A stretch of DNA of 64,000 nt from Melitaea cinxia (GCF_905220565.1 NC_059408.1:14942508-15006507); one strand, 5' to 3'. Positions 9,662 through 21,246 are shown, counted from the stretch's first letter. Notes: generated by a model from the sequence alone, not told the origin. Translations and numbers: made by a program.

Positions 9662-11001
9662 TTTTAAATGACATTTCCCTTCCACAGCGCGTCATCGAAC
9701 CTGTAACTACTGCACATCAGTCAGTGTTGCTGTGACTACTACTATTAAATTTATAACACCACCTACTACCCCTATCTTTCTAATGTACCATCTAAGTAAT
9801 CTTAGCTAAAAATTTTAATAAACTATTATTCAGACAATTACAATATTGAACATATTTAAAATTTAAAACAGGTATGATTTATTTTAGTATTAAAAAAAGG
9901 ACTAGTAAATGGTCCCTTAATACAGCCCGAGGGGGTCGTGGACCGAGATTTACGCGTTACCGAATCTTAACACTCAATCGAGGAACCAAGGTGCCGCTAA
10001 TAGGTACTCAAAGTGACCTATAAATCTCTCTCGATAACAGATACTATTTGTTACAAAATGGGTCAAAAATTATGTACATAAAAAAGAATTATATTTACAT
10101 ATCAAGCTATTCATAAATAAAGTTCTAACCAAGCAATACTGTGTAAATTGCAACATTGTATATCGATAAATCACAACTAAAAATAAACGTTGAGTTGGTA
10201 ACTGTACCTGATAAGTACCTGAATGTTGAAAAGACCACTTCTCTATACAACAACAGCTAATATATTGAAAAATAGAGTACATATATAATCGCAACGAACT
10301 TTAACCTAAAGACAACGCGAAGAATTATGATCTTTTGGCTGTAAAGACAGATGTAGTTGTAGTAGAATGAATAACATATCAGAATCCAGTATTAAATTAT
10401 TAGTGAAGATAAATTAAACCTTTAATTTTTTCCGTTAGCTTTTAGTGATCAAAAAAGATCTGGAAGACTGGAGAGTTATCTCGGGTATAAAGTACCGATG
10501 TGATCTTTATAAAAGCCGTTAGAAAGGTCAAAATATATATAGGCTATAAATTCAATGGAATTCATTGAAGAGGGTTCAGTTTTTTTTTAACAAAAAAAGA
10601 AAAACCAAAATATAAGGTCAATTATAAAGAATTATAGAAGGTGATAAAGGTACAATGAAAACATATAAAGAAGAGTTAGTACAAAGACTTCTGCAGCATT
10701 GGAGAAGTAAGCCAACGTTCTTACATATTTGGTGGCAATGAATAACGTGAAACCAGTAGAAATTTCTGAAATATATGTTACCAAAATTATTCGCGAGTAA
10801 GCTATGTAAGTTAAATAGCTGTCGTAGATGTGATATTTTGTGTAGCAGTTGAAAACAAAGTATCATACACATAATTTACTACAGTTCAATATATCGAAAT
10901 GGACAGCAATTATTGTCACATAAATAAAGTCATGTAAGTGTAAGGAATTCAACAGTTAAAGACTCGGGTGTATTGTACACTAGATTTAAAAAATTTAACA
11001 A
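9662..11001. other. unassigned AT-rich DNA
   Basis: 9905-10015 is less AT-rich (AGCCCGAGGGGGTCGTGG) but I cannot name it. Frames at 10070-10294 and 10618-10872 (minus) lack any motif. Confidence 0.4.
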
Positions 11002-11616
11002 TTTTTAACCGACTTCCAAAAAAGGAGGAGGTTCTCAATTCGACTGTATTTTTTTTTTTTAATGTATGTTACATCAGAACTTTTGACCGGGTAGACCGAT
11101 TTCGACAAATTTTGTTTTAATCGAAAGGTGGTGTGTGCCAATTGGTCCCATTTAAATTTATTTGAGATCTAACAACTACTTTTCGAGTTATATCTAATAA
11201 TGCGTTTTTACTTGACGCTTTTTTCGTCGACCTACGTTGTATTATACCGCATAACTTTCTACTGGATGTACCGATTTTGATAATTCTTTTTTTGTTGGAA
11301 AGAGGATATCCCTAGTTTGGTATCATGATAAGGAAACCAGGATCTGATGATGGGATCTCAGAGAAATCGAGGGAAACTCTCGAAAATCTGCAATGACTTT
11401 TTACTGGGTGTACCGATTTTGATAATTTTTAATTTAATCGAAAGCTAATGTTTATCATGTGGTCACATATAAATTTTATCGAGATCTGATAACTACTTTT
11501 TGAGTAATCTTTGATAACGCGTAGTTGCTTGACTATTTTTTCGTCGATCTACGTTGTATTACTTGTCGATGTAATTGAAGTCGGTTTTTTTTTTCGTTTG
11601 CGAGCAAACACAATTA
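11002..11616 (-). mobile_element. complete GAAGTCGGTT-family element (Helentron-like)
   Basis: Starts TTTTAACCGACTTCCAAAAAAGG and ends GAAGTCGG..TTTCGTTTGCGAGCAAACACAATTA. The inverted ACCGACTTC/GAAGTCGGT pair is terminal on one side and subterminal on the other. A perfect hairpin GTTTGC-GA-GCAAAC (11596-11609) lies just inside the second end. The interior holds two related halves (ACTTTTCGAGTTATATCTAA and ACTTTTTGAGTAATCTTTG). Subterminal inverted repeats plus a 3' hairpin fit non-autonomous Helentron-type elements. That class is inference; a TIR transposon origin is the alternative. Confidence 0.75.
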
Positions 11617-13506
11617 TTTTATATTTATATTTCACAACGTTTACGGGCTTTTAGTTACCCATGCCATTTGTGCCACATAAAATAATTATTGTATTATCGG
11701 CGTGCGTTTTTTTTACAATTTTGGTTTAACAAGTGAAAGCGGTGATACAAATATAGAATCCGTTAGTTAAGAGCTTGAATGTAGTTATTTAAGGTTTACG
11801 AAATTTAATATTGTGTGCTATAACCATAAAAATTAAAAATCTGTATTTTTATTAAAAATACCATTTTACTTGTTGACATATTTTCATATAAAAATAAAAG
11901 TTATTAAAAGTTATTAACGATCTCTACTTTCATATATGGATGTATATTTCTCGTAAAATCTTAATGATAACTTTTGAATATATTCGTATAAATCGTGAGT
12001 ACAACCTTCGATGTAGAATGTTTATCTTTAAAATTTTTATCGAAACATATTTTTCTCAGTAAAAAATGTTTTATATAGAAAATAAACATATTTAAATTTA
12101 AATATAAAAACATATTTATTATAATAAAAACATATTTTATACAAGAAATAAATATGGAAATAAAAAAGTGTATTAACAAATAATTTAAACATTTTTGAGG
12201 GACAAATTTAACGAATACAAATCTCTTTTAAATTTCGAACAAATGTATAATATAATATAGTTGTCGTCAAATAATTTAAAATTCGAAAACATTTTAAGCG
12301 CTGCCACTTTTTTTTTCACGGGTCAAGAGGTGCTCGGTCGCCAGTACTTATACCACTAAATTAAGCCGCCTCCACACATATGGTGAGACTTTGTTATTTT
12401 AGCGGTAAGCTCTATATTCTTTGAGTGTTACTTTTTGCTGCAAATTGTTTAGGTGTTATGTGAATTATGGAATTAAATACTATTTTCAGTTATAAAATAA
12501 TAACGAGTTTCGTTTGTTATTTAAAAATGTTTGGAGTACTGTATGTACATTTTAGGTGAATAATTAATTTAACAGCAATATATGCTAGTTACTAACAGTT
12601 TTTTGAAATATCTTGTTTTACTACTGTAATGAAAAGGGTTAAAGTTTAAGCCGATAAGGTGAGCCTCTACGAGTTGGGAAATTTACGCAAATTTCTTTCA
12701 ACTCATGGAAATCAGGCACTTTTTCCCTTTCTTTCTTTTAATTTAATCAACGAATGCTACATACATTTCTATTATTATATATAATCAGCTATGTCCAAAT
12801 TTGTACCCGTTTTACTGACCCAAGTTACTGGTGCCTCACCGGTCTTAAAGTAACATGTACGAGTACATGTTTGAAAATGCATTAACATCGCTCTGGGAAA
12901 ACCGAAGGAACCTGAAGCGCGGTAGGCTTAACTCAGACAAGCGAGCAGATGCAATATAGATAACGCGACAATAGTTTTACGATGCTCAATAATAATATAT
13001 ATAAAAAAAATTTTACAAGTATATTATGAAGAATAACCCAAATTTGATTATTCTAAAAAGTTGACCAATTGGATGATATAATTTTTTTAGGTCAAATCCT
13101 TAGTATCCTCTTTTATTATTTGATTAAATATATAGATACTTTATTTTTAGTTCCAAGCCTCGAAGAACAGAGTACAGCTTTCGTGACATGTAATTTTTCA
13201 ACAATAATGGTGATTTGTTCAATATACATAACATATTTTATTGTTCAAGATTCTATCAGGATTGTAATATATTACTTACAGGACTTTGCTTCATAAAAAA
13301 CTTAATAAAAAAAAATCTATAAAAAATTATAAATATAGGGTTCTAAAATCAAAAATACATATTTGTTGCATTTTTATTCTATGTTCAATCATAACAATAT
13401 TTAGCCAGTATTATAAGACTTTACTTCTCAAAAAGGAAACCTAAAAAACAAATGGAAAAGGTATAAAAATTACGTTTTAAAATCAAACAATAATTTTAAC
13501 AAAGAT
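11617..13506. other. unassigned AT-rich DNA
   Basis: Nearly 1.9 kb without a recognised element. Frames at 11961-12179 (minus) and 13069-13296 (plus) are hydrophobic and AT-driven, with no family signature. 12650-12960 is somewhat GC-richer. Confidence 0.4.
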
Positions 13507-14272
13507 AAATAAAAATAGTTAAAAAAACTTTTTAAGTTAAACGGTTTTATGTTAAACATACATTGCAATGTTTAAGATAAATGTACTAAAAACCAAAAAA
13601 TAATAAAATAGATACAGTCGTGGGAATTATAAACATATGCATAGACTAGACTAAAATAAAACCGTGGGGCACGTCAATTGTCTACAATCGTTGATTAAAA
13701 TGTTTGTTTTGTAATGTTACACTATAATTAGGCAGTTGTTCAACCGACAACGATGGACGTGTGATAAGTAGGGCTAGAATGTGGAAACAAGCTAGCAAGC
13801 TCGATTATAAGCGAGTTTTAGGGTTTCATAGTGGTGAGCGAGTAGTACTTTTATCATATGTTTTGTCGATTAAAGACAAACTACGAGCAGTGAAACGATT
13901 CCTCGCCAGCCAGCAGTGTGAATGTCCAACGATAAACTAGTTGAAACATCTCTTTTATTTACATGGAGTGTATAACTATTGGAATTTCCTTGAGCAAGAA
14001 AATAGTAAGTAATTTTCTCACCGTCTGCGGGCCAACGGCCTATTTTAACGACGAATTAAACGATTCTTCTATCGCACATTAAGTCGATAATTTGTAGACA
14101 ATTGACGTGCCCCACGGTTTTATTTTAGTCTAGTCTATGCATATGTTTATAATTCCCACGACTGTATCTATTTTATTATTTTTTGGTTTTTAGTACATTT
14201 ATCTTAAACATTGCAATGTATGTTTAACATAAAACCGTTTAACTTAAAAAGTTTTTTTAACTATTTTTATTT
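13507..14272. mobile_element. element with perfect 181-bp inverted repeats
   Basis: Arm 13507-13687 is the exact reverse complement of 14092-14272; I compared every base and saw no difference. The spacer is 404 bases (13688-14091) with no coding potential. Long identical arms around a short non-coding centre suggest a non-autonomous fold-back DNA transposon that moved recently. Clear target duplications were not seen. An assembly artefact is also possible. Confidence 0.85.
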
Positions 14273-14344
14273 TCTAGTTTTTAGTTTTTATTTCGCATTC
14301 TGTTTAATTCATTTAGTGCTTCATTATTGCAAGGCCCATCTTAA

Positions 14345-14937
14345 ATATTGAGGTTGTATAGTGCACTGTATTCTTCTTGTCAAGCCCTTTTATTTGATAC
14401 CCATATTGGTGGGATTGATAAAAAATTGTTATCAGACATTTGGTAGCGGCGGCCAGCTTAGATTTCAATTTTGCATAGTAAATTGTATTCTACTTGTTGA
14501 GACCTTTCATTTGATACCCATGTTGATGGGATTGATAAAACCTAAGTTATCCGCCATTTTGTAGAGGCCGCCATCTTGGATTTTAATTTTATATAGTACA
14601 TTGATTATACTGGTTGAGCACTTTCATTTGATACCCATATTGATGGGATCGATAAAACCTACGTTATCCGCCATTTTGTAGCGGCCGCCATCTTGTATTT
14701 CAATTTTTTATAGTATATTGTATTCTGCTTGTTGAGCCCTTTCATTTGATACCCATATTGATGGGATTGATAAAACCTACGTTATCCGCCATTTTGTAGC
14801 GGCCGCCATCTTGGATTTCAATTTTTTATAGTATATCGTATTCGGCTTGTTGAGCCCTTTCATTTGATACCCATATTGATGGGATTAATAAAACATAAAT
14901 TATCCGCCATTTTGTAGCGGCGGCCATCTTGAATTTA
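14345..14937 (+). repeat. minisatellite, five 117-118-bp units
   Basis: The motif TTTGATACCCATATTGATGGG begins near 14393, 14510, 14627, 14745 and 14863, giving spacings of 117, 117, 118 and 118. Each unit ends TTATCCGCCATTTTGTAGCGG(C/A)(C/G)GCCATCTTG. The first and last units are most diverged. It follows the inverted-repeat element with a 70-base gap. Confidence 0.93.
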
Positions 14938-15470
14938 TAATGATAATGAATAAACATAATTGTATTGTCACCAAAATCCAAAGTGTATACAAAATTTCAG
15001 ATTAATCGGTTGACAGGAAGAGGGTGAAATTTGAATTACTAAATTTGACCCAAGAATAAAAAATAAAACAAACGGGGTGAGCTAAATAAAACCGTTTAAA
15101 AACTAAACAATCTCTTTCTGAGACCGAAGCGTGACACGACATATTTAAGTTGACATACTTGTTTAACCGTTTCAATGCTGAGATGAGAAATAGTATACCT
15201 AGATTATCTCGTACTCCATTAACGAATATACCAACATTTTTTATTTTTTTAAATATTGTAAAAGGTGCTTATGTCTGCAATTATTTATATGTACTGTCTT
15301 TGTAAAGAATTTTCTTTTTTTTATATATTCCATCATGTTTTATGTTTTTAATTTTTACTTTAATTTTTACATTTGTAATATCATTGTTAAGTTACTGCAA
15401 CGCTCAGAGAGGAATATTTTCCTTGAAGTTTAGGGATCCCTTGATAAATGTTTTATTGATTGATTGATTA
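14938..15470. other. unassigned sequence after the minisatellite
   Basis: The stretch to about 15100 (ending AAATAAAACCGTTTAAAAAC) echoes ATAAAACCGTTTAA in the 181-bp arms at 14230-14243, so it may belong to the same mobile unit. The rest is AT-rich. Confidence 0.35.
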
Positions 15471-15545
15471 ATTGATTTAGCCTGTGACGTATCGCTGGGC
15501 ATAGGCCTCTTTCTCCATGTAGAAAATGGGTCGGCGTTTAATCCA
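15471..15545 (-). mobile_element. tRNA-SINE type 2, RTE-like tail only
   Basis: AGCCTGTGACGTATCGCTGGGC, ATAGGCCTCTTTCTCCATG is the RTE-like tail shared with the full copies at 48571 and 59905. It is followed by a simple ATTGATTG run on its left, the tail side. Confidence 0.75.
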
Positions 15546-16113
15546 AATGATTGATAGAAACATAAAAATAAAACAAGTCAGAATCAAATTCGAAGAGAAA
15601 GATTTCTGTGGCATACATTATGCAGTAAATCGATGACGATGTTGCAGATGCTGTTCACTGAGTCTAGTGGGTAAGTCGTTCGTAATCACGACATCTACAA
15701 CGTCGCTGAAATATCGGGTATCTCAAAATTACAATCGGGGTGATTCCCACATAAGAAAAAGTAACCGTAAAAGCTTAACGGTTTATACGGTAAAAGATCA
15801 ATCAATCTAAGCGTGAAGTAGCCGCAAGTGAAACCATGTGACAAATACAGTTAATATCATAAGTTATAATTAATTCACGAGACGTATGGAACACGCTCTG
15901 GACTCTTGCATATTTGATATCGATACACTCTAAAGTCGCCCGAGGCACGTATGAACAAACTTCTGAGAAAGATTTTCTTTTATTTCCTCGAGGATACAGA
16001 AATGTACGCATGGGAGTCCTTTGTATCGGAAAGTTAAGGCTGTATATGTATGTCAATGTTCATTAGTAATATTTATAAGTAAGATGCCTTCGTGTAATTT
16101 CGTGATAGAAATA
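15546..16113. other. unassigned DNA
   Basis: Contains an 84-codon minus-strand frame (15802-16056) with no recognisable domain or splice structure. Confidence 0.35.
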
Positions 16114-16425
16114 TATAATTGTGTTTGCTCAACGAAAAAAAAAATGATTTCAATTACATAGACAAGTATACAACCTAAGTTGACGAAAAAAAGTTAACAA
16201 ACGCACAAGTCGTTACTAAGATTTTCGAGGGTTCCCCTCGATTTCTCTGGGATTCCTTCATTCCTGGTTTTCTTATCATAGTGCCAACCTTGGGATATCT
16301 CCTTTCAAACAAAATCGGTTCATAAACGACGAAGTTATCCGACGCACGTACACAAATAATTAAAATATATATATATATATACGGTCGAATTGAGCAACCT
16401 CTTCCTTATTTGAAGTCGGTTAAAA
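16114..16425 (+). mobile_element. GAAGTCGGTT-family element, internally deleted
   Basis: Starts ATAATTGTGTTTGCTC, contains ACAAGTATACAACCTAAGTTGACG and TTCGAGGGTTCCCCTCGATT, ends GAAGTCGGTTAAAA. Only about half the length of a full copy. Confidence 0.85.
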
Positions 16426-17081
16426 AATAATAATTTAGATGCTTATTTAAATTAAAAATAAAATTTAATCAAACACTTCATATTACTCTATATACTTACT
16501 TACCCTTACTTAGTTATCTGACATCAAAGTAAATTTCGGCCTCACTGAACCGAAAAAAATACCTGCAGATATATCAGATGATGTCAAACTTCATCGTGGG
16601 TAGTTATACAAAGTATTAAATTTTGAGACTAAACGACAAAACGACAGTTTACAATCTACCAACGGACGATATTTATAAAATATTTGTTGATCAGCGAATT
16701 TAGGACAATCATTTTTTTTTTTCGTGATATATTTATTCTTTTTTAATTTTCTTTTTTACAAAAATTGTGAATAACGAATACAACAAAAATAATTTAATTT
16801 AATGCAGACATTTGAAAGTGATGCTCGTATACCTACATATCGGCGATTCATCATTATTTAAAAATACATAGTACAATAAGATTGTTTTAATAATAAATTA
16901 ATCTTGGATTAATGACTGTAAGATAATTATGGTAATGTTTTAAATTGTAACTGTAACATTGACAAAATTTGTAATACTATTAATTTTTAAATTCAAACAA
17001 TAATTCTTAAAAATACAATAAAACAAATTAACAATATCGATGATAAAAAAATGAAAACTATTAAACCTTTTTAAATAAAAG

Positions 17082-17083
<2 letters not shown>
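16426..17083. other. AT-rich DNA, nothing recognised
   Basis: No feature supported. Confidence 0.4.

Positions 17084-17145
<62 letters not shown>
17084..17145. repeat. (AT)n microsatellite, about 60 bp
   Basis: Uninterrupted alternating A and T. Confidence 0.98.
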
Positions 17146-17147
<2 letters not shown>

Positions 17148-17282
17148 TATATTGCTATGTTTATTTTTAAGATCAGGTCTATTTTAATTGCTAGAACTGA
17201 CATTGATATGAACTCCTTTAAGCTTATACTTATATTGTCTGTTACTAGAAATTAAAATTACTGTTAGATTTTCACATACATC

Positions 17283-17423
17283 TAGGTCGACAAACAAGCT
17301 TACAGAACACCTGATGGTAAGCGATTACCGTAGCCTATAGACGCCTGTAACACCAGAAACATCGCAAGCGCGTTGTCGACCCAACACCTAATCACTCTCA
17401 GGAGCTCTAGTCACCTTACTGAA
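17283..17423 (+). repeat. GTCGGCAAAC repeat, left part, split by insertion
   Basis: AGGTCGACAAACAAGC, CCTGATGGTAAGCGATTACC, GACGCCTGTAACACCAG and CTCTAGTCACCTTACT. The rest resumes at 18028 after the inserted element. Confidence 0.9.
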
Positions 17424-18027
17424 TATAATTGTGTTTGCTCGCAAACGAAAAAAAACCGACTTCAATTACATCGACGAGTAATACAACGTAGATCGACGAA
17501 AAAATAGTCAAGTAAATACGCGTTATCAAAAATTACTCAAAAAGTAGTTATCAGATCTCGATAAAATTTATATGTGACCACATCATAAACATCAGATTTC
17601 GATTATATTAAAAATTATCAAAATCGGTACACCCAGTAAAAAGTTATTGCGGATTTTCAAGAGTTTCCTCGATTTCTTTGGGATTCCATCATCAGATCCT
17701 GGTTTCCTTATCATGGTACCAAACTAGCAATATCTCCTTTCCAACAAAAAAAGAATTATCAAAATAGGTATATCCAATAGAAAGTTATGCGGTATAATAC
17801 AACGTAGGTCGACGAAAAAAGCGTCAAGTAAAAACGCATTATTAGATATAACTCAAAAAGTAGTTGTTAGATCTCAAATAAATTTAAATGGGACCAAATG
17901 AGACACACCACCTTTCGATTAAAAGAAAATTTGTCGAAATCGCTCTACCCAGTCAAAAGTTCTGAAGTAGCATACATAAAAATAAGTCGAATTGAGAACC
18001 TCCTCCTTTTTTGGAAGTCGGTTAAAA
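17424..18027 (+). mobile_element. complete GAAGTCGGTT-family element, nested
   Basis: Starts TATAATTGTGTTTGCTCGC and ends TGGAAGTCGGTTAAAA. It lies inside a GTCGGCAAAC repeat, interrupting it between CACCTTACT and GGAACACAAC. It is in the opposite orientation to the copy at 11002-11616 and highly similar to 43164-43816. Confidence 0.9.
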
Positions 18028-18105
18028 GGAACACAACATTGCTTGAAAGCAGCATTATTTAGCTGTGATGTTCAGGAAGGTCGGTAAAGACTATAGGTGG
18101 AGTGT
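18028..18105 (+). repeat. GTCGGCAAAC repeat, right part
   Basis: GGAACACAACATTGCTTGAAAGC, AGCTGTGATGTTCAGGAAGG continues the copy begun at 17283. The far end is lost. Confidence 0.85.
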
Positions 18106-18880
18106 TAGAACCAGTCGTTAGAGTCAGCACAAATTTACAAGTTTATTACTACCATGCTACGATATAGTTTCACTCATATTACTCTAAGTCGTAGTAATTT
18201 AATTATACATTCATAATTGTTACATGCACGTTATGTATAGCTACTACTATATATACTGCGCTAATTGGATATCTTGACAAATCATTCGCTACACAGACAA
18301 CATTGTTTAACTACGTAATTCCTATAGTTTCACTCTTATTTACAAATTAGAGTCAAATAAGATGGTTACTAAATTCTCCATCCTTTAGAAACAGTGTCCT
18401 ATTCTGCATATATATTTCTAAATTCTCATAATCAATATAATGGTAAAATCTCATTAATGATAATTATAAAATCAATAAAATCATATCTCGAACATTAAGC
18501 CTGGCTTCAATGGGAATAAATGTAGGATTTCATCGGTTCATGTTTCGAAAATACATAAAAATCAAACTCAAATGTCCAGACCACGGCAAGCATATTACAC
18601 ACACTAATAACAGACCTAAGACTAATAAATACTGTAATTTTCCCAAAAAGTATTTTCCAAAGAGATTTTACGAGAGCTTACGTTACACCCATTAATTGTA
18701 GAGAACTCTTTTTAACATTACAGTGGCTTAGGAGGGAATCAACTTGCTCAAAGCTCTACACATGTTTTATGTCTGAAGTTAAGGATCTACAAAACAAACG
18801 AAGATTAATTTATCTATAAAATTTATGGAAATGTTTATAAATAATTCCAGCAACCCGCAATAAAGTAGCGTGTTGCATTA
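18106..18880. other. AT-rich DNA
   Basis: A short match to the SINE body (CCAGACCACGGCAAGCA, about 18575-18592) is the only recognisable piece. Confidence 0.4.
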
Positions 18881-18955
18881 AGCTCCTACCCTTCCTCCTA
18901 CACGGAAAAAAAAACCTATAACCAGCAGCGGGATGTTACAGACTGAACGAAATTA
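18881..18955 (+). mobile_element. tRNA-SINE type 2 tail, decayed
   Basis: CTTCCTCCTACACGG, CCTATAACCAGCAGCGGGATG, TTACAGACTGAACG follows the RTE-like tail in sense orientation. Confidence 0.65.
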
Positions 18956-19311
18956 ATAATCTGCGGACAATAGGAGATGAGCCAGCTCTGTTTCATTCAT
19001 TTAAATTAAAAATATAAATATATATACCATGTAAAGGCACTTATATTTAATGGAGCACTTTAGGAATCGATTTGGAATGTCAGAGGAAAAATTATTCGAG
19101 AGTGAACGTAATTTAACATTTCTATAGTATTATATACATGTATATCCAAAAACCAATGTGAGGCTTATATGAGATATTATTGATGGAAATGTCTATGACT
19201 GAGATCGCCTTAAGTACAAGATTATCAAAATCAACAAAACAAAGGACGCGTTTCGTTTTTTTTTCGCAAAGTACAAGTTATTAAACCTAAAAATAATAGA
19301 TAATAATAAGT
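18956..19311. other. AT-rich DNA, nothing recognised
   Basis: No feature supported. Confidence 0.4.
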
Positions 19312-19586
19312 TTAACTGAGGTAGGGCACAACAGGAATTTCCTGCTCAAAATATGGAGCAGCCCGACTAGGGTAGTACCTCGACCTTACAGAAGATCACA
19401 GCTAAATAATACTGTTTTCAAGCAGTATTGTGTTCCTGTTGGTGAGTAAGGTGACCAGAGCTCCTGGGGGGATTGGGAATTGGGTCGGCAACGCGCTTGC
19501 GATGCTTCTGGTGTTGCAGGCGTCTATAAGCTACGGCAATCGCTTACCATCAGGTGAGCCGTACGCTTGTTTGCCGACCTAGTGAC
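19312..19586 (-). repeat. full-length GTCGGCAAAC repeat
   Basis: On the minus strand it runs from CTAGGTCGGCAAACAAGCGTACG through ACACCAGAAGCATCGCAAG and CTGTGATCTTCTGTAAGG to CCTGTTGTGCCCTACCTCAGTTAAA. A run of A at the end of other copies (55770-55840, 27112-27390) suggests a retroposon tail. Its class is not settled: it has no obvious pol III boxes or coding sequence. Confidence 0.88.
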
Positions 19587-19599
19587 ATAAAAATAAATA

Positions 19600-19766
19600 A
19601 ATAGATAAATATCTTATAACATACACACATGGTCGCCTGTTCCTATGGTAAGCAACTTAATACTTGTGTTACAGGTAACAGCCGACTGTTATAACTATTT
19701 TTTCTTTGATAAATATACATAGAAATAATACATATATAAATACAAATATTACACCCAGAATCAAAA
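19600..19766 (-). mobile_element. tRNA-derived SINE type 1, 5'-truncated
   Basis: On the minus strand: GGGTGTAATATTTGTATTTAT, AACAGTCGGCTGTTACCTG, AAGTTGCTTACCATAGG, CAGGCGACCATGTGTG. The tRNA-like head is absent. Confidence 0.85.
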
Positions 19767-20389
19767 ATTCTAACGATCAAAACAATGATTGTTAGAATTA
19801 TTGTGTTTGTCTGTGCGTTTGTGCACGCTAATCTCAGAAGTGGCTTATCCGATTTAGATGTTGTTTTCATTAATATATTTTAGTAAGCTTCACTTAACAT
19901 TTAGTGTTTGTTTCATATTAATCGGTTTATAAATAAAAAAGTTATGCTAATTTAAAGAATCACGTTGAACATGTAAACATCAGAAACGAGGACGAAGTCG
20001 CAGACAGAGCTAGTGCTAAATATGTTTCTAGGTCATCTCGCTCGATTAAATATGGGCACATTAAGGAGTGTCATTAACTATAAATGAAAGCATAACCGTT
20101 CAAGATGTCACTCTGAATCGTTCACCCTCATCAAAGGGACCGTCGCTGAAACTAATAGTAGGCATGACTACGTGGAAGTTATTCAAAATGTAAATGAGAG
20201 CTTACTATGTCGTGGTTATTAATCCACATAAGATGATAATATATTTATGGACTCTATTTCTTAATCTACATTCACCTCGATAGTTTTATGATGGTCAGCG
20301 TGTTGAGAGTAGTTGAGATATATGATAGTTTTATATAATCCAATATTATATTATACTAAATCTATTATTATTTTTTTAACACTGGGATG
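19767..20389. other. unassigned DNA
   Basis: Nothing recognised. 19980-20060 is slightly GC-richer. Confidence 0.35.
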
Positions 20390-20460
20390 ATACATAAGTG
20401 TATGATCCGCTTGATGGGAAGAAGTTTTCGTAGCCTATGGACGTTTGAATTACCACAGTT
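20390..20460 (+). repeat. decayed GTCGGCAAAC repeat fragment
   Basis: ATAAGTGTATGATCCGCTTGATGG then GTAGCCTATGGACG follows the family order with many changes. Confidence 0.5.
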
Positions 20461-20739
20461 TTAAGACTTTTGAATTTATGGACGTTTGAAATACCAGAGT
20501 TTGAAGACTATTGAACTTTAACGTAATCTTCTGTACAACCTCGGATTTGTATTGTAAACAAGTCCAAGTTGAGGAATATATAGCATTTTTAAATTTCAAA
20601 AAAGAAACTGGAAATATTAAAATTATTTTTTATATTGCCTCTTTACTTGTGGGACTTTTTATGTAATAAAACCTCATAATATATGTCCTGTTTTTAACGT
20701 TAAATCTTTTACAATTTTTAACTTTCTGCGCGCTTATTA

Positions 20740-21246
20740 ATTCAACCAATGCCATGTCTGAATGTTCTCTCAAACGGTGCACTCTTGTGTATTGACGAAT
20801 GAGAGCGCCCGAATCATCGGCGCGTATGCGCAATCCATCCACGCGAACAAAGCAGCGCTCGCAGCGGCCAACAACTACAACATCTATCATCTAACGGCAC
20901 GCGTCGCTATTGCGGCCGTAGAAACCTAAAATTTAAACTGGCTCTTGAGTAAAGTTTGTGTGTGGCGTGATTAGTAGACTATTCATACATAAAACGTGAC
21001 CGGCCGGCATATATCCTAATATTCGTAACAATATTATCAAGAACCACTCCGTCTTCCGTTCCTGCTGAGCATGTTGAGTTGTGCATGATATCTTGTTTAT
21101 CTATTCATGTCGTGTACCGTTTATTTAGCGGCGAGTGTATATTTATACTCGATCCAGACTGTACGCAGATTGAAATTGCATTATCATAAAATAGCCGCAT
21201 TCGTTTGTGTACATCTTTTTGGTGCCGAAATCAGGGACTTTAAGGT
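20740..21246. promoter_or_regulatory. CpG-rich block, possible promoter and non-coding first exon
   Basis: Unlike its surroundings this block is rich in CpG (GCGCCCG, CGGCGCG, GCAGCGCTCGCAGCGGC, GGCACGCGTCGC, GCGGCCG) and matches no repeat family here. A TATA-like GTATATTTATA lies at 21138-21148, and a donor-like AAG|GTAAAT at 21239-21247 about 90 bases on. Frames here (86 codons minus, 32 codons plus) show no domain. A promoter or 5' exon is a hypothesis; an unrecognised single-copy mobile remnant is the alternative. Confidence 0.3.

Noticed and set aside
14345..14937. Regularly spaced repeats considered as a CRISPR-like array.
   Set aside because: Units of 117-118 bp are similar along their whole length with no unique spacers; it is a minisatellite.
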